The notes beneath the pieces are model-generated. The model did no database searches, was not told the DNA's origin, and saw only the letters and a list, made by a program, of their open reading frames with translations. Positions 14,830-26,282 of a stretch of DNA of 64,000 nt are shown here, in pieces. The translations under genes and the position numbers were made by a program. Numbering within the stretch: position 1 is the stretch's first letter; each line of letters starts with the position of its first letter. This DNA is from Microbacteriaceae bacterium (GTDB taxonomy: Bacteria; Actinomycetota; Actinomycetes; Actinomycetales; Microbacteriaceae). The stretch is taken from NCBI GenBank assembly GCA_025352325.1, contig JANXTR010000025.1, positions 1-64,000 on the forward strand, written 5' to 3'.

Positions 14830-16809
14830 GTGAGCGCTCAGACCGGTTTCGAACTGTTCCCCGATCGCTCCGTCGTCGCGCTGCGCGTCAACGGTGAGCT
14901 GAAGGACAAGGCGACCACGGTCACGGAGGCCGACACCGTCGAGGCCGTGACGATCGACTCGCCGGACGGGCTCGGCATCCTGCGTCACTCGGCCACCCAC
15001 GTCATGGCGCAAGCCGTGCAGGCGATCAACCCGGACGCCAAGCTCGGTATTGGTCCGCCCATCACCGACGGCTTCTACTACGACTTCGACGTCGAGACCC
15101 CCTTCACGCTCGATGACCTGAAGGCCATCGAGAAGGAAATGGAGCGGATCATCAAGTCCGGCCAGCGCTTCGTGCGCCGGGTTGTGACGGATGACGAGGC
15201 GCGTGCCGAACTCGCGAACGAGCCGTACAAACTTGAGCTGATCGGCTTGAAGGGTCACGCCGGTGCTGATGGGCTCAGTGGATCGGCGCAGTTCGAGGCC
15301 GGCGAGAGCGTCGAGGTGGGCGGCGCGGAGTTGACCATCTACGACAACGTCGACCCGGCATCCGGAGAGGTCATCTGGAAGGACCTCTGCCGCGGACCGC
15401 ACCTGCCGAGCACGCAGCCGATCCGCGGCGGCTACGCGCTCATGCGCGTCGCGGCGGCCTATTGGCGCGGCTCGGAGAAGAACAAGCAGCTGCAGCGCAT
15501 CTACGGGACGGCGTGGCCGACCAAGGACGAGCTGCGCGCGTACCAGACCCGCCTTGAGGAGGCCGCCAAGCGCGACCACCGCAAACTCGGCGCCGAGCTC
15601 GACCTGTTCTCGTTCCCGGACGAGATCGGCTCGGGGCTGGCCGTGTTTCATCCCAAGGGGGGAATCATCCGGGCCGAGATCGAGAACTACATGCGCGAGC
15701 AGCTGATCTCGCACGACTACGAGCTCGTGAACTCCCCGCACATCACCAAGGGGACCCTGTTCGAGACCAGCGGACACCTGCAGTGGTACCGCGAGGGGAT
15801 GTTCCCGCCGATGCACCTCGACGAGGAGATCGACGACGACGGCAACGTCACGAAGCAGGGCCAGGACTACTACCTGAAGCCCATGAACTGCCCGTTCCAC
15901 AACCTGATCTTTCGCGCGCGGGGCCGCAGCTATCGCGAACTGCCCTTGCGGCTCGCCGAGTTCGGCACGGTCTACCGCTACGAGAAGAGCGGCACGCTCT
16001 CGGGCCTGACCCGGGTGCGCGGGCTAACCCAGGACGACGCCCACATCTACGTCGCGCCCGAGCAGGTGAAGACCGAGCTGGCCAGCCAGCTCGAGTTCGT
16101 GCTCGAGACCCTGCGCGGCTACGGACTCACCGACTTCTATCTCGAGCTGTCGACGCGGGATCCCGACAAGTCCGTCGGATCGGACGTGCAGTGGGAGGAG
16201 GCCACCGAGACTCTGCGGCAGGTGGCCGTCGAATCCGGCCTCGAGCTCGTGGCGGATCCCGGTGGCGCGGCCTTCTACGGCCCAAAGATCTCGGTGCAGG
16301 CGCGCGATGCGATCGGACGCACCTGGCAGCTGTCCACCGTGCAGCTCGACTTCAACCAGCCGGAGCGATTCGAGCTCAAGTACGCGGCGAGCGACGGCAC
16401 ACTGCAGCAGCCGGTGATGATCCATCGCGCCCTTCTGGGCTCGATCGAGCGGTTCTTCGCGATCCTGCTCGAGCACTATGCCGGGGCGTTCCCGGTCTGG
16501 TTGTCTCCCGTGCAGGTGGTCGGCATCCCCGTCGCCGAGGAGTACGAGGGGTACCTGGGCGAGATCGTCGCGCAGCTGAAGGTCGACGGCGTGCGCGCCC
16601 AGCTCGACAGCAGCGACGGCCGGATGCAGAAGAAGATCCGCACGCACACCCAGTCCAAGGTCCCGTTCATGCTCATCGCGGGAGAGCAGGACCGCGCGGC
16701 GGGCACCGTCAGCTTCCGCTTCCGTGACGGCACGCAGGAGAACGGACTGGCCATCGATGAGGCGGTCCGGCGCATCAAGGACGCGATCGCCACCAAGGCA
16801 CAGGTCTGA
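14830..16809 (+). CDS. thrS: Threonine-tRNA ligase
   Basis: This class II synthetase charges tRNA-Thr; 659 aa from GTG 14830. GTG 14821 is in frame, but it lies inside the likely -10 element TACAGT. The TGS domain is at the N-terminus ([19 protein letters not shown]). The editing domain carries [11 protein letters not shown] and the CRGPHLPST metal site. The catalytic core has motif 2 ([13 protein letters not shown] region), KPMNCPFH with the zinc-binding Cys, and motif 3 near [19 protein letters not shown]. The anticodon-binding domain follows (residues ~560-655). Two bases separate it from the HIT gene, so the two are co-transcribed. Confidence 0.97.
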   Translation: MSAQTGFELFPDRSVVALRVNGELKDKATTVTEADTVEAVTIDSPDGLGILRHSATHVMAQAVQAINPDAKLGIGPPITDGFYYDFDVETPFTLDDLKAIEKEMERIIKSGQRFVRRVVTDDEARAELANEPYKLELIGLKGHAGADGLSGSAQFEAGESVEVGGAELTIYDNVDPASGEVIWKDLCRGPHLPSTQPIRGGYALMRVAAAYWRGSEKNKQLQRIYGTAWPTKDELRAYQTRLEEAAKRDHRKLGAELDLFSFPDEIGSGLAVFHPKGGIIRAEIENYMREQLISHDYELVNSPHITKGTLFETSGHLQWYREGMFPPMHLDEEIDDDGNVTKQGQDYYLKPMNCPFHNLIFRARGRSYRELPLRLAEFGTVYRYEKSGTLSGLTRVRGLTQDDAHIYVAPEQVKTELASQLEFVLETLRGYGLTDFYLELSTRDPDKSVGSDVQWEEATETLRQVAVESGLELVADPGGAAFYGPKISVQARDAIGRTWQLSTVQLDFNQPERFELKYAASDGTLQQPVMIHRALLGSIERFFAILLEHYAGAFPVWLSPVQVVGIPVAEEYEGYLGEIVAQLKVDGVRAQLDSSDGRMQKKIRTHTQSKVPFMLIAGEQDRAAGTVSFRFRDGTQENGLAIDEAVRRIKDAIATKAQV

Positions 16810-16810
16810 G

Positions 16811-17374
16811 GTGCGCGACTACGACGGCACCGAGTACCCGGATGGCGACGTCGAGTCGAGTCGCAGCTTCGCGGCGGTTCCCGATGGCTTCGCCCGGCTC
16901 TGGACGCCGCATCGGATCGCCTACATTGAGGCCGGCCCGTCGCGACCGAGCGACGAGTGCGTGTTTTGCACCGCGCCGTCCTTGAACGACGAGCAGGCCC
17001 TGATCGTTCACCGCGGCGAGCTCGCATACGTGCTGCTGAACCTCTTCCCGTACAACAGCGGCCACCTGCTCATCGTGCCGTACCGGCATGTTGCGACGTA
17101 CGACCAGGCGACCACCGAGGAGGTCGCGGAGATCGCCTCGATGACGCAGTCGGCGATGCGGGCGCTGTCTGCGACCTCGCGTCCGCACGGCTTCAACATC
17201 GGGATGAATCAGGGGGCGGTCGCCGGCGCCGGCATTGCCGAGCACCTGCATCAGCACGTCGTGCCGCGCTGGGCGTCCGACGCGAACTTCCTGCCGATCA
17301 TCGCGCAGACCAAGGCGATCCCGAAACTGCTTGGAGAGGCCCGGCAGGAACTCGCGGAGGCCTGGGCCGACTGA
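16811..17374 (+). CDS. HIT-domain hydrolase/phosphorylase
   Basis: The product is 187 aa from GTG 16811, one base after the thrS stop. The HIT active-site motif is HLHQHVV, with a FNIGMNQGAVAGAGIAEH approach loop, as in actinobacterial AP4A phosphorylase-like proteins. A CVFC segment near residue 40 (SDECVFCTAPS) could bind zinc together with downstream His residues. These enzymes cleave dinucleoside polyphosphates, which build up as by-products of tRNA synthetases, so the pairing with thrS is sensible. In many actinobacteria pgsA and mannosyltransferase genes follow, but here pdxS follows directly. Confidence 0.93.
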   Translation: MRDYDGTEYPDGDVESSRSFAAVPDGFARLWTPHRIAYIEAGPSRPSDECVFCTAPSLNDEQALIVHRGELAYVLLNLFPYNSGHLLIVPYRHVATYDQATTEEVAEIASMTQSAMRALSATSRPHGFNIGMNQGAVAGAGIAEHLHQHVVPRWASDANFLPIIAQTKAIPKLLGEARQELAEAWAD

Positions 17375-17467
17375 TTGAATATACGTTGATGAAGCCAACT
17401 CGAAATCGGTGGACTGCTCGGCGTCCCCGGGTGACGGCGTCCGCCCATACTCCCAGCAGAGGTCTCG

Positions 17468-17473
17468 TAGAAT
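17468..17473 (+). promoter_or_regulatory. -10 element TAGAAT, 7 nt before pdxS ATG
   Basis: A strong -10 hexamer at leaderless distance. No ribosome site precedes ATG 17481. Confidence 0.65.
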
Positions 17474-17480
17474 CGGCATC

Positions 17481-18372
<892 letters not shown>

Positions 18373-18383
<11 letters not shown>

Positions 18384-18990
18384 CGCGTCCGCCTCTGATC
18401 GCCCGAAGGTCGGCGTCCTCGCCCTGCAGGGCGACTTCCGCGAGCACCTGATGGTGCTGGGGAAGCTCGGCGCGGATGCCATGCCGGTGCGTCGCGAGAG
18501 CGAGCTGGCGGCGATCGACGGGCTGGTGATCCCGGGCGGTGAGTCCAGCGTGATGGACAAGCTGTCGCGGATTTTCGGCCTCGCCGGGCCTCTTCAGGCG
18601 CGCATCGCATCTGGGATGCCCGTGTACGGCACCTGCGCCGGCCTCATCATGTTGGCAGACACCGTGCTCGACGCCATCAACGGGCAACAGAGCCTGGGCG
18701 GCTTCGACATCGCGGTGCGACGCAACGCGTTCGGCAATCAGCTCAACTCCTTCGAGACCGACCTTGACATCTCGGAACTGGGCGAACCCGCGGTGCACGC
18801 GGTCTTCATCCGCGCCCCCGTGGTCGAGAGCGTCGGTCCGCGCGCCCATGCGTTTGCGACACTCGCGGACGGGCGCGTCGTCGCCGTGGAGCAGGGCAAT
18901 CTGCTCGGCACCTCGTTTCACCCGGAGATGACCGACGACTACCGCTTCCACGCGCGGTTCCTCGACACCGTCCGCGCGAACGCGTCATGA
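18373..18990 (+). CDS. pdxT: Pyridoxal 5'-phosphate synthase, glutaminase subunit
   Basis: PdxT releases ammonia from glutamine and channels it to PdxS. It is 205 aa from GTG 18373 ([20 protein letters not shown]), which overlaps the end of pdxS. Class I glutaminase triad: Cys in [12 protein letters not shown], and His and Glu in [11 protein letters not shown]. The [11 protein letters not shown] substrate loop is present. Co-translation with pdxS keeps the subunits balanced. Confidence 0.97.
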
Positions 18991-18996
18991 GCGCGG

Positions 18997-19449
18997 CTAC
19001 AGCACCTCGGTGCGGATGGTCACACTGATCGGCGAGGCCGATGCGATCGCGCGGTAGGCCGCCGAGGAGCGGATCTCACGGCCGAACGATTCGGCCGAGG
19101 TCGGCACGAAGCACCAGGCGTGGCCGCGTCCGAGAAGGCGGCGCGCGGGGGTCCACCGGTACGAGAGCGTGATGCAGAGCTGGGTGATCGGATCGGCGTC
19201 CTCGCGCACGAGCTGGCGCGTGAGGTCGACCGTGAAACGCTCGGCATCGGCATCCGGACCCCACTGCCACAGCAGCCCGTCGCCTTCGTTGCCGATCAGC
19301 GCGTGCTGGGCACGCATCGAACGGTAGAACGCGATCGAGAGTGAGACGGCGTCCGAGGCGTGCATCGTGTCGATCATGGTGCCGCGTTCGGTGGCGAATC
19401 GGCGCATGGCGTTCTCGGCGAACGAGATCCGGAACCAGCGCGAAACCAC
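18997..19449 (-). CDS. Hypothetical protein between pdxT and yebC
   Basis: This 150-aa soluble protein reads from GTG 19449 (MVSRWFRISFAENAMRRFAT). It contains a helical first half (DAVSLSIAFYRSMRAQHAL), a mid-region with GLLWQWGPDADAERF, and strands towards the end (ITLSYRWTPARRLL, PISVTIRTEVL). I do not know a family. It is convergent with pdxT, with 6 bp between the two stops, and divergent from yebC. The open frame is clean, with host-like codon use, so it is likely real. Confidence 0.65.
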   Translation of the reverse strand: MVSRWFRISFAENAMRRFATERGTMIDTMHASDAVSLSIAFYRSMRAQHALIGNEGDGLLWQWGPDADAERFTVDLTRQLVREDADPITQLCITLSYRWTPARRLLGRGHAWCFVPTSAESFGREIRSSAAYRAIASASPISVTIRTEVL

Positions 19450-19557
19450 TCGCCGAGCCTAGCCGGGGGATGCGCGATCTGCGCTGGGTAGAATCGTGGA
19501 GGGATTCGACACGCGGCTGCCGCCGCTACTCATCCTGCGAGACAGCGAAGGAGCACC

Positions 19558-20319
19558 GTGAGCGGGCATTCCAAGTGGGCGACGACCAAACACAAGAAGG
19601 CCGTCATCGACGGGCGTCGTGCCAAATCGTTCGCCAAGCTCATCAAGAACATCGAGGTCGCCGCCAAGATGGGCGGGGCCGACCTGTCTGGCAACCCGAC
19701 GCTAGTCGACGCCATCCAGAAGGCGAAAAAGACCTCGGTCCCCATCGACAACATCAACCGCGCCGTCAAGCGCGGCGCCGGGCTCACCGGAGAGTCCGTC
19801 GACTACCAGACGATCATGTACGAGGGCTATGGTCCCAACGGCGTCGCCCTCCTGATCGAGTGCCTCACCGACAACAAGAACCGCGCAGCAGCCGAGGTGC
19901 GCACGTTAATGAAGAGCAACGGCGGCACGATGGCCGATCCTGGCAGCGTGGCCTACAACTTCAGCCGTAAGGGCGTCATCTCGATCACCAAGACCGACGG
20001 GGTCACCGAGGACGACATCCTGCTGGCCGTTCTGGATGCTGGCGCCGAAGAGGTCGCCGACCAGGGCGGCGGCTTCGAGGTCGTCACGGAGCCCTCGCAC
20101 CTCGTCGCGGCGCGCACCGCGCTCGTGCAGGCGGGCATCGATTACGACTCCGCCGAGGCCGAGTTCGTGCCGAACCTGCACGTCGAGGTCGACATCGACA
20201 CTGCCCGCAAGGTATTCCGTCTCATCGACGCCCTCGAGGAGAGCGACGACGTGCAGAACATCTTCAGCAACTACGCGGTGCCCGCCGCGGTGCAGGCGCT
20301 GCTCGACGACGAGGACTAG
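19558..20319 (+). CDS. yebC: YebC/PmpR-family protein
   Basis: This 253-aa protein of the YebC/TACO1 family starts at GTG 19558, preceded by AAGGAG. It opens with [20 protein letters not shown], the family hallmark, followed by [20 protein letters not shown] and AVKRGAG. Acidic and beta-rich domains end with a conserved [10 protein letters not shown] segment. Members have been described as transcription regulators and more recently as ribosome-associated factors relieving stalling at proline-rich sequences. The place directly upstream of ruvCAB is widely conserved in bacteria. Confidence 0.97.
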   Translation: MSGHSKWATTKHKKAVIDGRRAKSFAKLIKNIEVAAKMGGADLSGNPTLVDAIQKAKKTSVPIDNINRAVKRGAGLTGESVDYQTIMYEGYGPNGVALLIECLTDNKNRAAAEVRTLMKSNGGTMADPGSVAYNFSRKGVISITKTDGVTEDDILLAVLDAGAEEVADQGGGFEVVTEPSHLVAARTALVQAGIDYDSAEAEFVPNLHVEVDIDTARKVFRLIDALEESDDVQNIFSNYAVPAAVQALLDDED

Positions 20320-20339
20320 GCGCGACACGCTCGCACCGT

Positions 20340-20355
20340 TCGAACACACGTGCGA
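20340..20355 (+). promoter_or_regulatory. LexA (SOS) box upstream of ruvC
   Basis: TCGAAC-ACAC-GTGCGA differs at one position from the mycobacterial SOS consensus TCGAAC-N4-GTTCGA. It overlaps the -35 region of the likely ruvC promoter (-10 at 20366-20371), so LexA binding would block transcription of ruvCAB until DNA damage. Confidence 0.7.
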
Positions 20356-20365
20356 ATGTGGCCGG

Positions 20366-20371
20366 TAGTGT
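20366..20371 (+). promoter_or_regulatory. -10 element TAGTGT, 7 nt before ruvC ATG
   Basis: Leaderless spacing. It lies just downstream of the likely LexA box. Confidence 0.6.
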
Positions 20372-20378
20372 CGTCGCC

Positions 20379-20957
20379 ATGCGCGTACTCGGTGTCGACC
20401 CGGGACTGACCCGCTGCGGCATCGGTATCGTGGATGTCGCAGCAAACCGTCGAGCGACCCTCGTGTACGTCGGGGTCGTTCAGACTCCGCCGACCATGGC
20501 CCTGGAGCAGCGTTTGCTCGCGGTCTCCCGCGGCATCCGCCTCGCCCTCGACGAGTACCGTCCGACGGCGATGGCCGTCGAACGCGTCTTCGCGCAGCAC
20601 AACCTCCGAACGGTCATGGGCACTGCGCAGGCCAGCGGCATCGCGCTGGCGCTGGGTGCCGAGTTCGGGCTCGCGGTTGGGCTGCACACGCCCAGCGAGG
20701 TCAAGGCGGCCATCACGGGCTACGGAGCGGCCGAGAAGGCGCAGGTCGGGGCGATGGTGGCGCGGGTGCTGGGTCTTGTCGCGGTACCGAAGCCGGCGGA
20801 CGCGGCGGATGCGTTGGCTCTTGCGATCTGTCACGCATGGCGCGGCTCAGCCGGCGGCGATTTCGACACGCGGCCGGCGGTCGCCGCTCTCTCGGCGGGA
20901 GCGACACCGGCTCAACTGGCCTGGCGGGCAGCCGAACGCAAAGCGGTGAGCCGATGA
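20379..20957 (+). CDS. ruvC: Holliday junction resolvase RuvC
   Basis: This 192-aa endonuclease resolves four-way DNA junctions made during recombination repair. It has the RNase H-like fold with acidic active-site residues visible: Asp in [14 protein letters not shown], Glu in [11 protein letters not shown], and Asp pair in [30 protein letters not shown] is the DNA-binding helix. ATG 20379 is chosen over the upstream in-frame codon because a -10 hexamer ends 7 nt before it. A likely LexA box lies upstream. The stop overlaps ruvA by 4 nt (ATGA). Confidence 0.97.
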   Translation: MRVLGVDPGLTRCGIGIVDVAANRRATLVYVGVVQTPPTMALEQRLLAVSRGIRLALDEYRPTAMAVERVFAQHNLRTVMGTAQASGIALALGAEFGLAVGLHTPSEVKAAITGYGAAEKAQVGAMVARVLGLVAVPKPADAADALALAICHAWRGSAGGDFDTRPAVAALSAGATPAQLAWRAAERKAVSR

Positions 20958-21577
20958 TCTCCTCCGTCCGAGGCACCGTCCTCACCGTCACCGGCACCGT
21001 CGCCCTCATTGAGGTCGGCGGCGTCGGTCTCGGCATCCAGGTCACGCCCCAGCACGGCCTCAGCCTGCGCGTCGGGCACGAGGCGATGCTCTTCACGGCA
21101 CTGATCGTGCGCGAGGACGACCTCAGCCTGTTCGGCTTCGCCACCCCCGAAGAGCTCGCGGCGTTCGACCTGTTGCGCGGGGTCTCCGGCGTAGGCCCGA
21201 AGTCGGCACTCGGCGTGCTCGGCACCCTCACCCCGGTGCGGATCGCGCAGGCCGTCGCGGCGGAGGACGACGCGCCGTTCCGCAAGGTCTCAGGCATCGG
21301 CCCGAAGACGGCCAAGCTCATCGTGGTTTCATTGGCGGGCAAACTGATCGTCCCGACCGGGGCCAACTCGACGCCGGGCGTCTCGACGGGCTCGACCACC
21401 GTGACGAGCAGCGTCGTCGGCGCACTCGTCGGGCTTGGCTGGAACGACCGGGTGGCCGCGCAGGCCGTCGACGAGGCGGCCGAAGAGGCCAGCGCTGACG
21501 AGCGGGCGTCCGTGCAGGCGCTGCTACGGATGGCGCTGGCACGACTCGGACCGCAGCGCACCGGCGCGAACTCGTGA
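20954..21577 (+). CDS. ruvA: Holliday junction DNA helicase subunit RuvA
   Basis: RuvA tetramers hold the Holliday junction flat and recruit RuvB. The protein is 207 aa with an N-terminal OB fold ([20 protein letters not shown]), two helix-hairpin-helix motifs ([18 protein letters not shown] and [17 protein letters not shown]) and a C-terminal three-helix domain that binds RuvB ([20 protein letters not shown]). It overlaps ruvC and ruvB by 4 nt each, so all three are translationally coupled. Confidence 0.97.
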   Translation: MISSVRGTVLTVTGTVALIEVGGVGLGIQVTPQHGLSLRVGHEAMLFTALIVREDDLSLFGFATPEELAAFDLLRGVSGVGPKSALGVLGTLTPVRIAQAVAAEDDAPFRKVSGIGPKTAKLIVVSLAGKLIVPTGANSTPGVSTGSTTVTSSVVGALVGLGWNDRVAAQAVDEAAEEASADERASVQALLRMALARLGPQRTGANS

Positions 21578-22647
21578 GCGACGACGGCAGCCGCGAGATC
21601 GAGTTCGATCCCGCCGACGTCACGGACGCCGATCTGGTGATCAAGCCGACTTCCGAGTCTGCGACCGAGCTCGCCTTCGAGGGCGCGTTACGCCCGAGAT
21701 CGCTCGCCGAGTTCGTCGGCCAGTCCAAGGTGCGCGGCCAACTGCAGTTGCTGCTGGATGCTGCGGCCCTGCAGAACCGAACGCCCGACCACATCCTGCT
21801 GGCGGGTCCTCCCGGGCTGGGCAAGACCACCCTCGCGATGATCGTCGCGCACGAGTCGAACCGTCCCCTGCGGATGTCAAGTGGCCCCGCGATCCAGCAC
21901 GCCGGCGATCTCGCCGCCCTGCTCTCGAGCCTGGTTCCCGGCGAGGTGCTCTTCATCGACGAGATCCACCGAATGGCGCGCTCCGCCGAAGAGATGCTCT
22001 ACCTCGCGATGGAGGACTTCCGGATCGACATCATGGTCGGCAAGGGAGCGGGAGCCACCAGCATCCCCCTCGACCTGGCCCCGTTCACACTCGTCGGCGC
22101 TACGACGCGGTCGGGCATGCTGCCGAACCCGCTGCGCGACCGGTTCGGCTTCACCGCAAACCTCGAGTTCTATGACGACGCCGAACTCGAGGAGGTACTG
22201 GCGCGCGCCGCCCGCCTGCTGGAGCTCGACATCCCGGGGGACGCCCGGCTCGAGATCGCGAGCCGCAGCCGGGGTACTCCGCGCATTGCGAACCGCCTGC
22301 TGCGCCGAGTGCGCGACTACGCGATCGTTCACGGTGGGGGAGCCGGGATGACTGCCGTGAACGCCGCCCTCGAACTGTACGACGTCGACCCGATCGGCCT
22401 GGACCGCCTCGACCGTGCCGTGCTCGAGATGGTCGTGACCCGTTTCGAGGGCGGCCCCGTCGGCCTGAACACGCTCGCCGTCTCGGTCGGCGAGGAGGCC
22501 GACACGATCGAGTCCGTGGTCGAACCGTTCCTGGTGCGGATCGGGATGCTGACCCGCACGCCGCGCGGGCGAGTGGCCACCCGACGCGCGTGGGACCACC
22601 TCGGCATGCGTCGCCCCGCCTCCGGCGCGCTGTTCGACGACGTATGA
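21574..22647 (+). CDS. ruvB: Holliday junction branch migration ATPase RuvB
   Basis: This 357-aa AAA+ hexameric motor pulls DNA through the RuvA-bound junction. Walker A is [11 protein letters not shown], Walker B is [10 protein letters not shown], and sensor 1 with the arginine finger region is [21 protein letters not shown]. The winged-helix end is at ~270-345 ([16 protein letters not shown]). GTG 21574 overlaps the ruvA stop (GTGA). Confidence 0.98.
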   Translation: MSDDGSREIEFDPADVTDADLVIKPTSESATELAFEGALRPRSLAEFVGQSKVRGQLQLLLDAAALQNRTPDHILLAGPPGLGKTTLAMIVAHESNRPLRMSSGPAIQHAGDLAALLSSLVPGEVLFIDEIHRMARSAEEMLYLAMEDFRIDIMVGKGAGATSIPLDLAPFTLVGATTRSGMLPNPLRDRFGFTANLEFYDDAELEEVLARAARLLELDIPGDARLEIASRSRGTPRIANRLLRRVRDYAIVHGGGAGMTAVNAALELYDVDPIGLDRLDRAVLEMVVTRFEGGPVGLNTLAVSVGEEADTIESVVEPFLVRIGMLTRTPRGRVATRRAWDHLGMRRPASGALFDDV

Positions 22648-22723
22648 TTCTTGGGAGTTGCTCAGCCACAGTGCCTAGGCTGCAGCCCGTCTCTCCCCAA
22701 AACCTGGAAGGTTACCCTCCCTC

Positions 22724-23212
22724 ATGTCTTTCGCACCGACCATCGTGCACACTGCAGCCGCCGCCACAACCGGAGGGATCGATCCGCTGACGATCGGCCT
22801 GGTCGTCCTCCTGGCTGTCATGGTCATCTTCATGTTCCGCAACTCCCGCAAGCGCAAGCGCGACGCGGAGCAACTGCAGAACAAGTTCGTTCCCGGCGCC
22901 GAAATCATGACCCAGCACGGGATCTACGGCACGCTTATCTCGGTCGACGACGAGAAAAACGAAGCCATCATCGAGACGACCCCGGGCACGCGCCTGCGCG
23001 TGCACCGTCAGACGATCTCGCGGGTCATCGACCCGGTCGAGGCCGACGAGGCCGTCATCGACGAGCCGTCGGGCACGCAGCTCGAAGCCGGCACCCACGA
23101 ACTCAACCAGGACCACGCGATGCCGGCTGGCGACCCGCAGTACGGCGAGCGTGTCGGCGACGCGATCGTCGAGAAGCCGAAGCGCGCCCCGCGCAAGAAG
23201 GCCGCCGAGTAG
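22724..23212 (+). CDS. yajC: Preprotein translocase accessory subunit YajC
   Basis: This 162-aa protein has one membrane span (IDPLTIGLVVLLAVMVIFMF) followed by the conserved RNSRKRKRDAEQLQNKFVPG and GAEIMTQHGIYGTLISVDD. The C-terminal tail is acidic then basic. YajC associates with SecD and SecF, which follow. ATG 22724 has GGAAGG upstream at a slightly long distance. About 76 bp separate it from ruvB. Confidence 0.93.
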   Translation: MSFAPTIVHTAAAATTGGIDPLTIGLVVLLAVMVIFMFRNSRKRKRDAEQLQNKFVPGAEIMTQHGIYGTLISVDDEKNEAIIETTPGTRLRVHRQTISRVIDPVEADEAVIDEPSGTQLEAGTHELNQDHAMPAGDPQYGERVGDAIVEKPKRAPRKKAAE

Positions 23213-23333
23213 CGGTTACTCTGGGACGTCGGCCCGGTCCACCCGGGTCTGCGTCCAGAGCGCGGCCTGAATCGCCTGTCGCGATCTTCGCGCCAGCACC
23301 CACAGCACGCCGTACAGAAAGCAGAGTCGCCAC

Positions 23334-25196
23334 GTGGCAACGAGATCGACGACCCCGGCCCGCAAGGCTGTGAGATCGCTGGCCTGGCTCCTCGCCATCG
23401 TCGTCATCCTCGGGGTGCTGCTCGGAGCGGGCAAGCTGTTCTGGGGCTGGGGCCTCAAGCCGCAGCTGGGCCTCGACCTGCAGGGTGGCACCGAGATCAT
23501 CCTGACGCCGCAGCTGGCCAGCGGTCAGACGGTCACCAACGACGAGCTGAATCAGGCCGTGTCGATCATTCGCCAGCGGGTGGATGCCGCGGGCGTCTCC
23601 GAGGCGGAGATCAGTACGCAGGGCGTGAACAACATCGTGGTCTCGATCCCGGGCACCCCGGACGAGGCGACACTGCAGCGCATCCAGGCCTCGGCCAAGC
23701 TGGACTTCCGTGCCGTAATCCTCACCGGCAGCCCGTCGTCGGCCACCGCGGCACCGACGGCTACGCCGAGCGACGGCTCCACGCCGAGCCCGGCCCCCAC
23801 GCTGAACAGCGTTCCGACCGCGAAGCCGACTGACGGGAGCGACCCGAGCTGGGTGACGCCGGCCCTGCAGGACAAGTTCACGAACTTCGCCTGCTCCTCT
23901 CTCTCCTCCGTTGACACCAACCTCGCGCCGGCCAAGAAGCCCGTCATTACGTGTGACGACGCCGGCACGGCGACCTACCTGCTCGGTCCGATCGAGGTCG
24001 CGGGTGAGACGATCTCCGACGCCACTGCCAGCACAGTCACCTCCAGCCAGGGCGTGTCGACCGGCCGGTGGGCCGTCAACCTCGTCTTCAACGCTCAGGG
24101 CACCGCCGACTTCGCCAAGATCTCGACCCGGATCGTGCCGCTGGCGACCCCGCGCAACCAGTTCGCGATCGTGCTCGATGGCAAGGTCATCTCCGCACCG
24201 GTCATGCAGGCGGTCATTGCCGACGGCAAAGCCCAGATCACCGGAAACTTCACCCAGACGACGGCGACCACCCTCGCCGACCAGTTGAAGTTCGGCGCCC
24301 TGCCGATCGGATTCAAGGTCGAGAGCCGCAACACCATCGCGGCGACCCTGGGGAAGAGCCAGCTGCAGAACGGCCTCATCGCCGGTGGCATCGGTCTCCT
24401 CCTGGTCATCATCTACTCGCTGTTCCAGTACCGACTGCTCGGTCTCGTGACGATCGCCTCGCTGTTCGTCGCGGCCCTACTCACCTACGAGGTCATCAAC
24501 TTTCTGTCCTGGCAGAACGGCTACCGACTGTCATTGGCAGGTGTGGCGGGTCTGATCGTCGCGATCGGGTTCACGGCGGATTCCTTCATCGTCTACTTCG
24601 AACGAATCCGAGACGAACTGCGAGATGGGAGAGCTTTGCCCGGAGCCGTGGAGGCGGGTTGGAAGCGCGCCCTCCGCACGATCTATGCGGCGAAGTCGGT
24701 CAACCTGCTCTCGGCCGTCGTCCTGTTCGTGGTCGCCGTCGGCAATGTGAAGGGCTTCGCCCTCACCCTCGGGATCACGACGATCATCGACGTGCTCATC
24801 GTCATCATGTTTACGCACCCGATGCTGCAGCTCATCGCGCAGACGCGGTTCTTCTCGAGCGGACATCCCCTCAGTGGTCTCGACCCGACCGCGCTCGGCG
24901 CGATCTACCGCGGCCGGGCCGAGTTCCGGATCTCGTCCGAGGCCCGCAAGGCGGGCGCCAGCCGTGAGGCGGCCCGCCGTCAGACGATCGCCGAGCGCAA
25001 GGCCGCCGAGCTGGCGGCAGGCAGCAGGCCCGCCGCCGCCGACGAACGCGTCGAGGCCCCGTCGATCCAGACCCCGGTCGACGACGTGGTGGAGACCACC
25101 GCGACGTCCACGACCACCAAGCCCGCCGCATCCGGCGCGCGCACGCAACCCAAGCGGAGCAGCAAGTCGGGCCGCACCGGAGGGAAGAAGTCCTGA
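23334..25196 (+). CDS. secD: Protein translocase subunit SecD
   Basis: SecD with SecF uses the proton gradient to help release proteins on the outer side of the membrane. The product is 620 aa from GTG 23334. The first span (AWLLAIVVILGVLLGAG) leads to GLDLQGGTEIIL, the D1 motif. The periplasm-side P1 domain contains a Thr/Pro/Ser-rich insert (about residues 135-165), common in actinobacterial SecD. FAIVLDGKVISAP is motif D3/D4. Five C-terminal spans include FTADSFIVYFERIRDELR (D5) and AAKSVNLLSAVVLF (D6). The extended Ala/Lys-rich tail is cytoplasmic. It overlaps secF by one base. Confidence 0.97.
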   Translation: MATRSTTPARKAVRSLAWLLAIVVILGVLLGAGKLFWGWGLKPQLGLDLQGGTEIILTPQLASGQTVTNDELNQAVSIIRQRVDAAGVSEAEISTQGVNNIVVSIPGTPDEATLQRIQASAKLDFRAVILTGSPSSATAAPTATPSDGSTPSPAPTLNSVPTAKPTDGSDPSWVTPALQDKFTNFACSSLSSVDTNLAPAKKPVITCDDAGTATYLLGPIEVAGETISDATASTVTSSQGVSTGRWAVNLVFNAQGTADFAKISTRIVPLATPRNQFAIVLDGKVISAPVMQAVIADGKAQITGNFTQTTATTLADQLKFGALPIGFKVESRNTIAATLGKSQLQNGLIAGGIGLLLVIIYSLFQYRLLGLVTIASLFVAALLTYEVINFLSWQNGYRLSLAGVAGLIVAIGFTADSFIVYFERIRDELRDGRALPGAVEAGWKRALRTIYAAKSVNLLSAVVLFVVAVGNVKGFALTLGITTIIDVLIVIMFTHPMLQLIAQTRFFSSGHPLSGLDPTALGAIYRGRAEFRISSEARKAGASREAARRQTIAERKAAELAAGSRPAAADERVEAPSIQTPVDDVVETTATSTTTKPAASGARTQPKRSSKSGRTGGKKS

Positions 25197-26206
25197 TGTC
25201 ACGTTTCGGGGATTTCGGCAACGACCTCTACACCGGCAAGCGCTCGATCGACTTCGTCGGCAAGCGGCGCATCTGGTTCACCATCGCCATCCTGCTGGTG
25301 GTCGCGGCTCTCGCGGTTCCGCTGATCAAGGGCGGGGGCAACTTCGGCGATGGCTTCAAGTTCGGGATCGAGTTCCGGGGCGGCTCGCAGTTCCAGATCT
25401 CGGGAGCGAAGACGCTCGACACGCAGCTCGGCGAGAAGGCTGTGCACTCGGTTGTCCCCACGGCGATCGTCGACATCACGACGGTCGGCACGGACGGCGT
25501 GCGGGTGCAGACCAATCAGTTGACAAACCCCGAGACGATCGCCGTCACCTCCGCACTCGCCGACGCATACGGTGTAAAGACCACCGATGTCACCTCGTCG
25601 TTTATCGGAGCCACCTGGGGCGGCGACATCACGAAGCAGGCGGTCATCGGTCTGATCGTCTTCCTGATATTCGCGGCACTCCTGATGACGATCTACTTCC
25701 GCACCTGGAAGATGTCACTGGCCGCGATCATCGCGCTCGCGCACGACCTCGTCATCACGGCTGGCGTCTACGCCTTGATCGGATTCGAAGTCACTCCGGC
25801 GACAGTCATCGGCTTTTTGACAATCCTCGGCTACTCGCTGTACGACACGGTGGTGGTGTTCGACAAGATCCGGGAGAACACCGCGGAACTCAGTGACGAG
25901 TCCACGCGGACCTTCGGCGAGGCGGTTAATCTCGCGGTCAACCAGACACTCGTGCGATCGATCAACACGGGTGTGGTCGCGGCGCTGCCGGTCGCGGCGA
26001 TCCTCTTCATCGGATCTTTCATCCTGGGCGCCGATACGCTGCGCGACATCTCGCTCGCGCTTCTGGTCGGAACGCTGGTCGGCACGTATTCGACGCCGTT
26101 CGTCGCGTCGCCGCTCTACGCGGCTCTGCGACAGGGCGAGCCGGCCATTCAGAAACGCGACAAGCGCGTTCTCGCCCAGCGCTCCAAGAGCGCCGTCAAC
26201 GCCTGA
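25196..26206 (+). CDS. secF: Protein translocase subunit SecF
   Basis: This 336-aa six-span partner of SecD reads from ATG 25196, which shares a base with the secD stop. It has IDFVGKRRIWFTIAILLVVA as the first span, FGIEFRGGSQFQI as the conserved exterior motif, and then ILGYSLYDTVVVFDKIREN and LVRSINTGVVAALPVAAILF, the SecF equivalents of D5 and D6. ADTLRDISLALLVGTLVGTY closes the last spans. Basic C-terminal tail. Confidence 0.97.
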   Translation: MSRFGDFGNDLYTGKRSIDFVGKRRIWFTIAILLVVAALAVPLIKGGGNFGDGFKFGIEFRGGSQFQISGAKTLDTQLGEKAVHSVVPTAIVDITTVGTDGVRVQTNQLTNPETIAVTSALADAYGVKTTDVTSSFIGATWGGDITKQAVIGLIVFLIFAALLMTIYFRTWKMSLAAIIALAHDLVITAGVYALIGFEVTPATVIGFLTILGYSLYDTVVVFDKIRENTAELSDESTRTFGEAVNLAVNQTLVRSINTGVVAALPVAAILFIGSFILGADTLRDISLALLVGTLVGTYSTPFVASPLYAALRQGEPAIQKRDKRVLAQRSKSAVNA

Positions 26207-26282
26207 TCGCCTGCAGCGGACCTGACCACGGGCGATTCGTGACCCTCGTAGACTTCGTCTATATGAAGGCGGAGGTGTGCGC

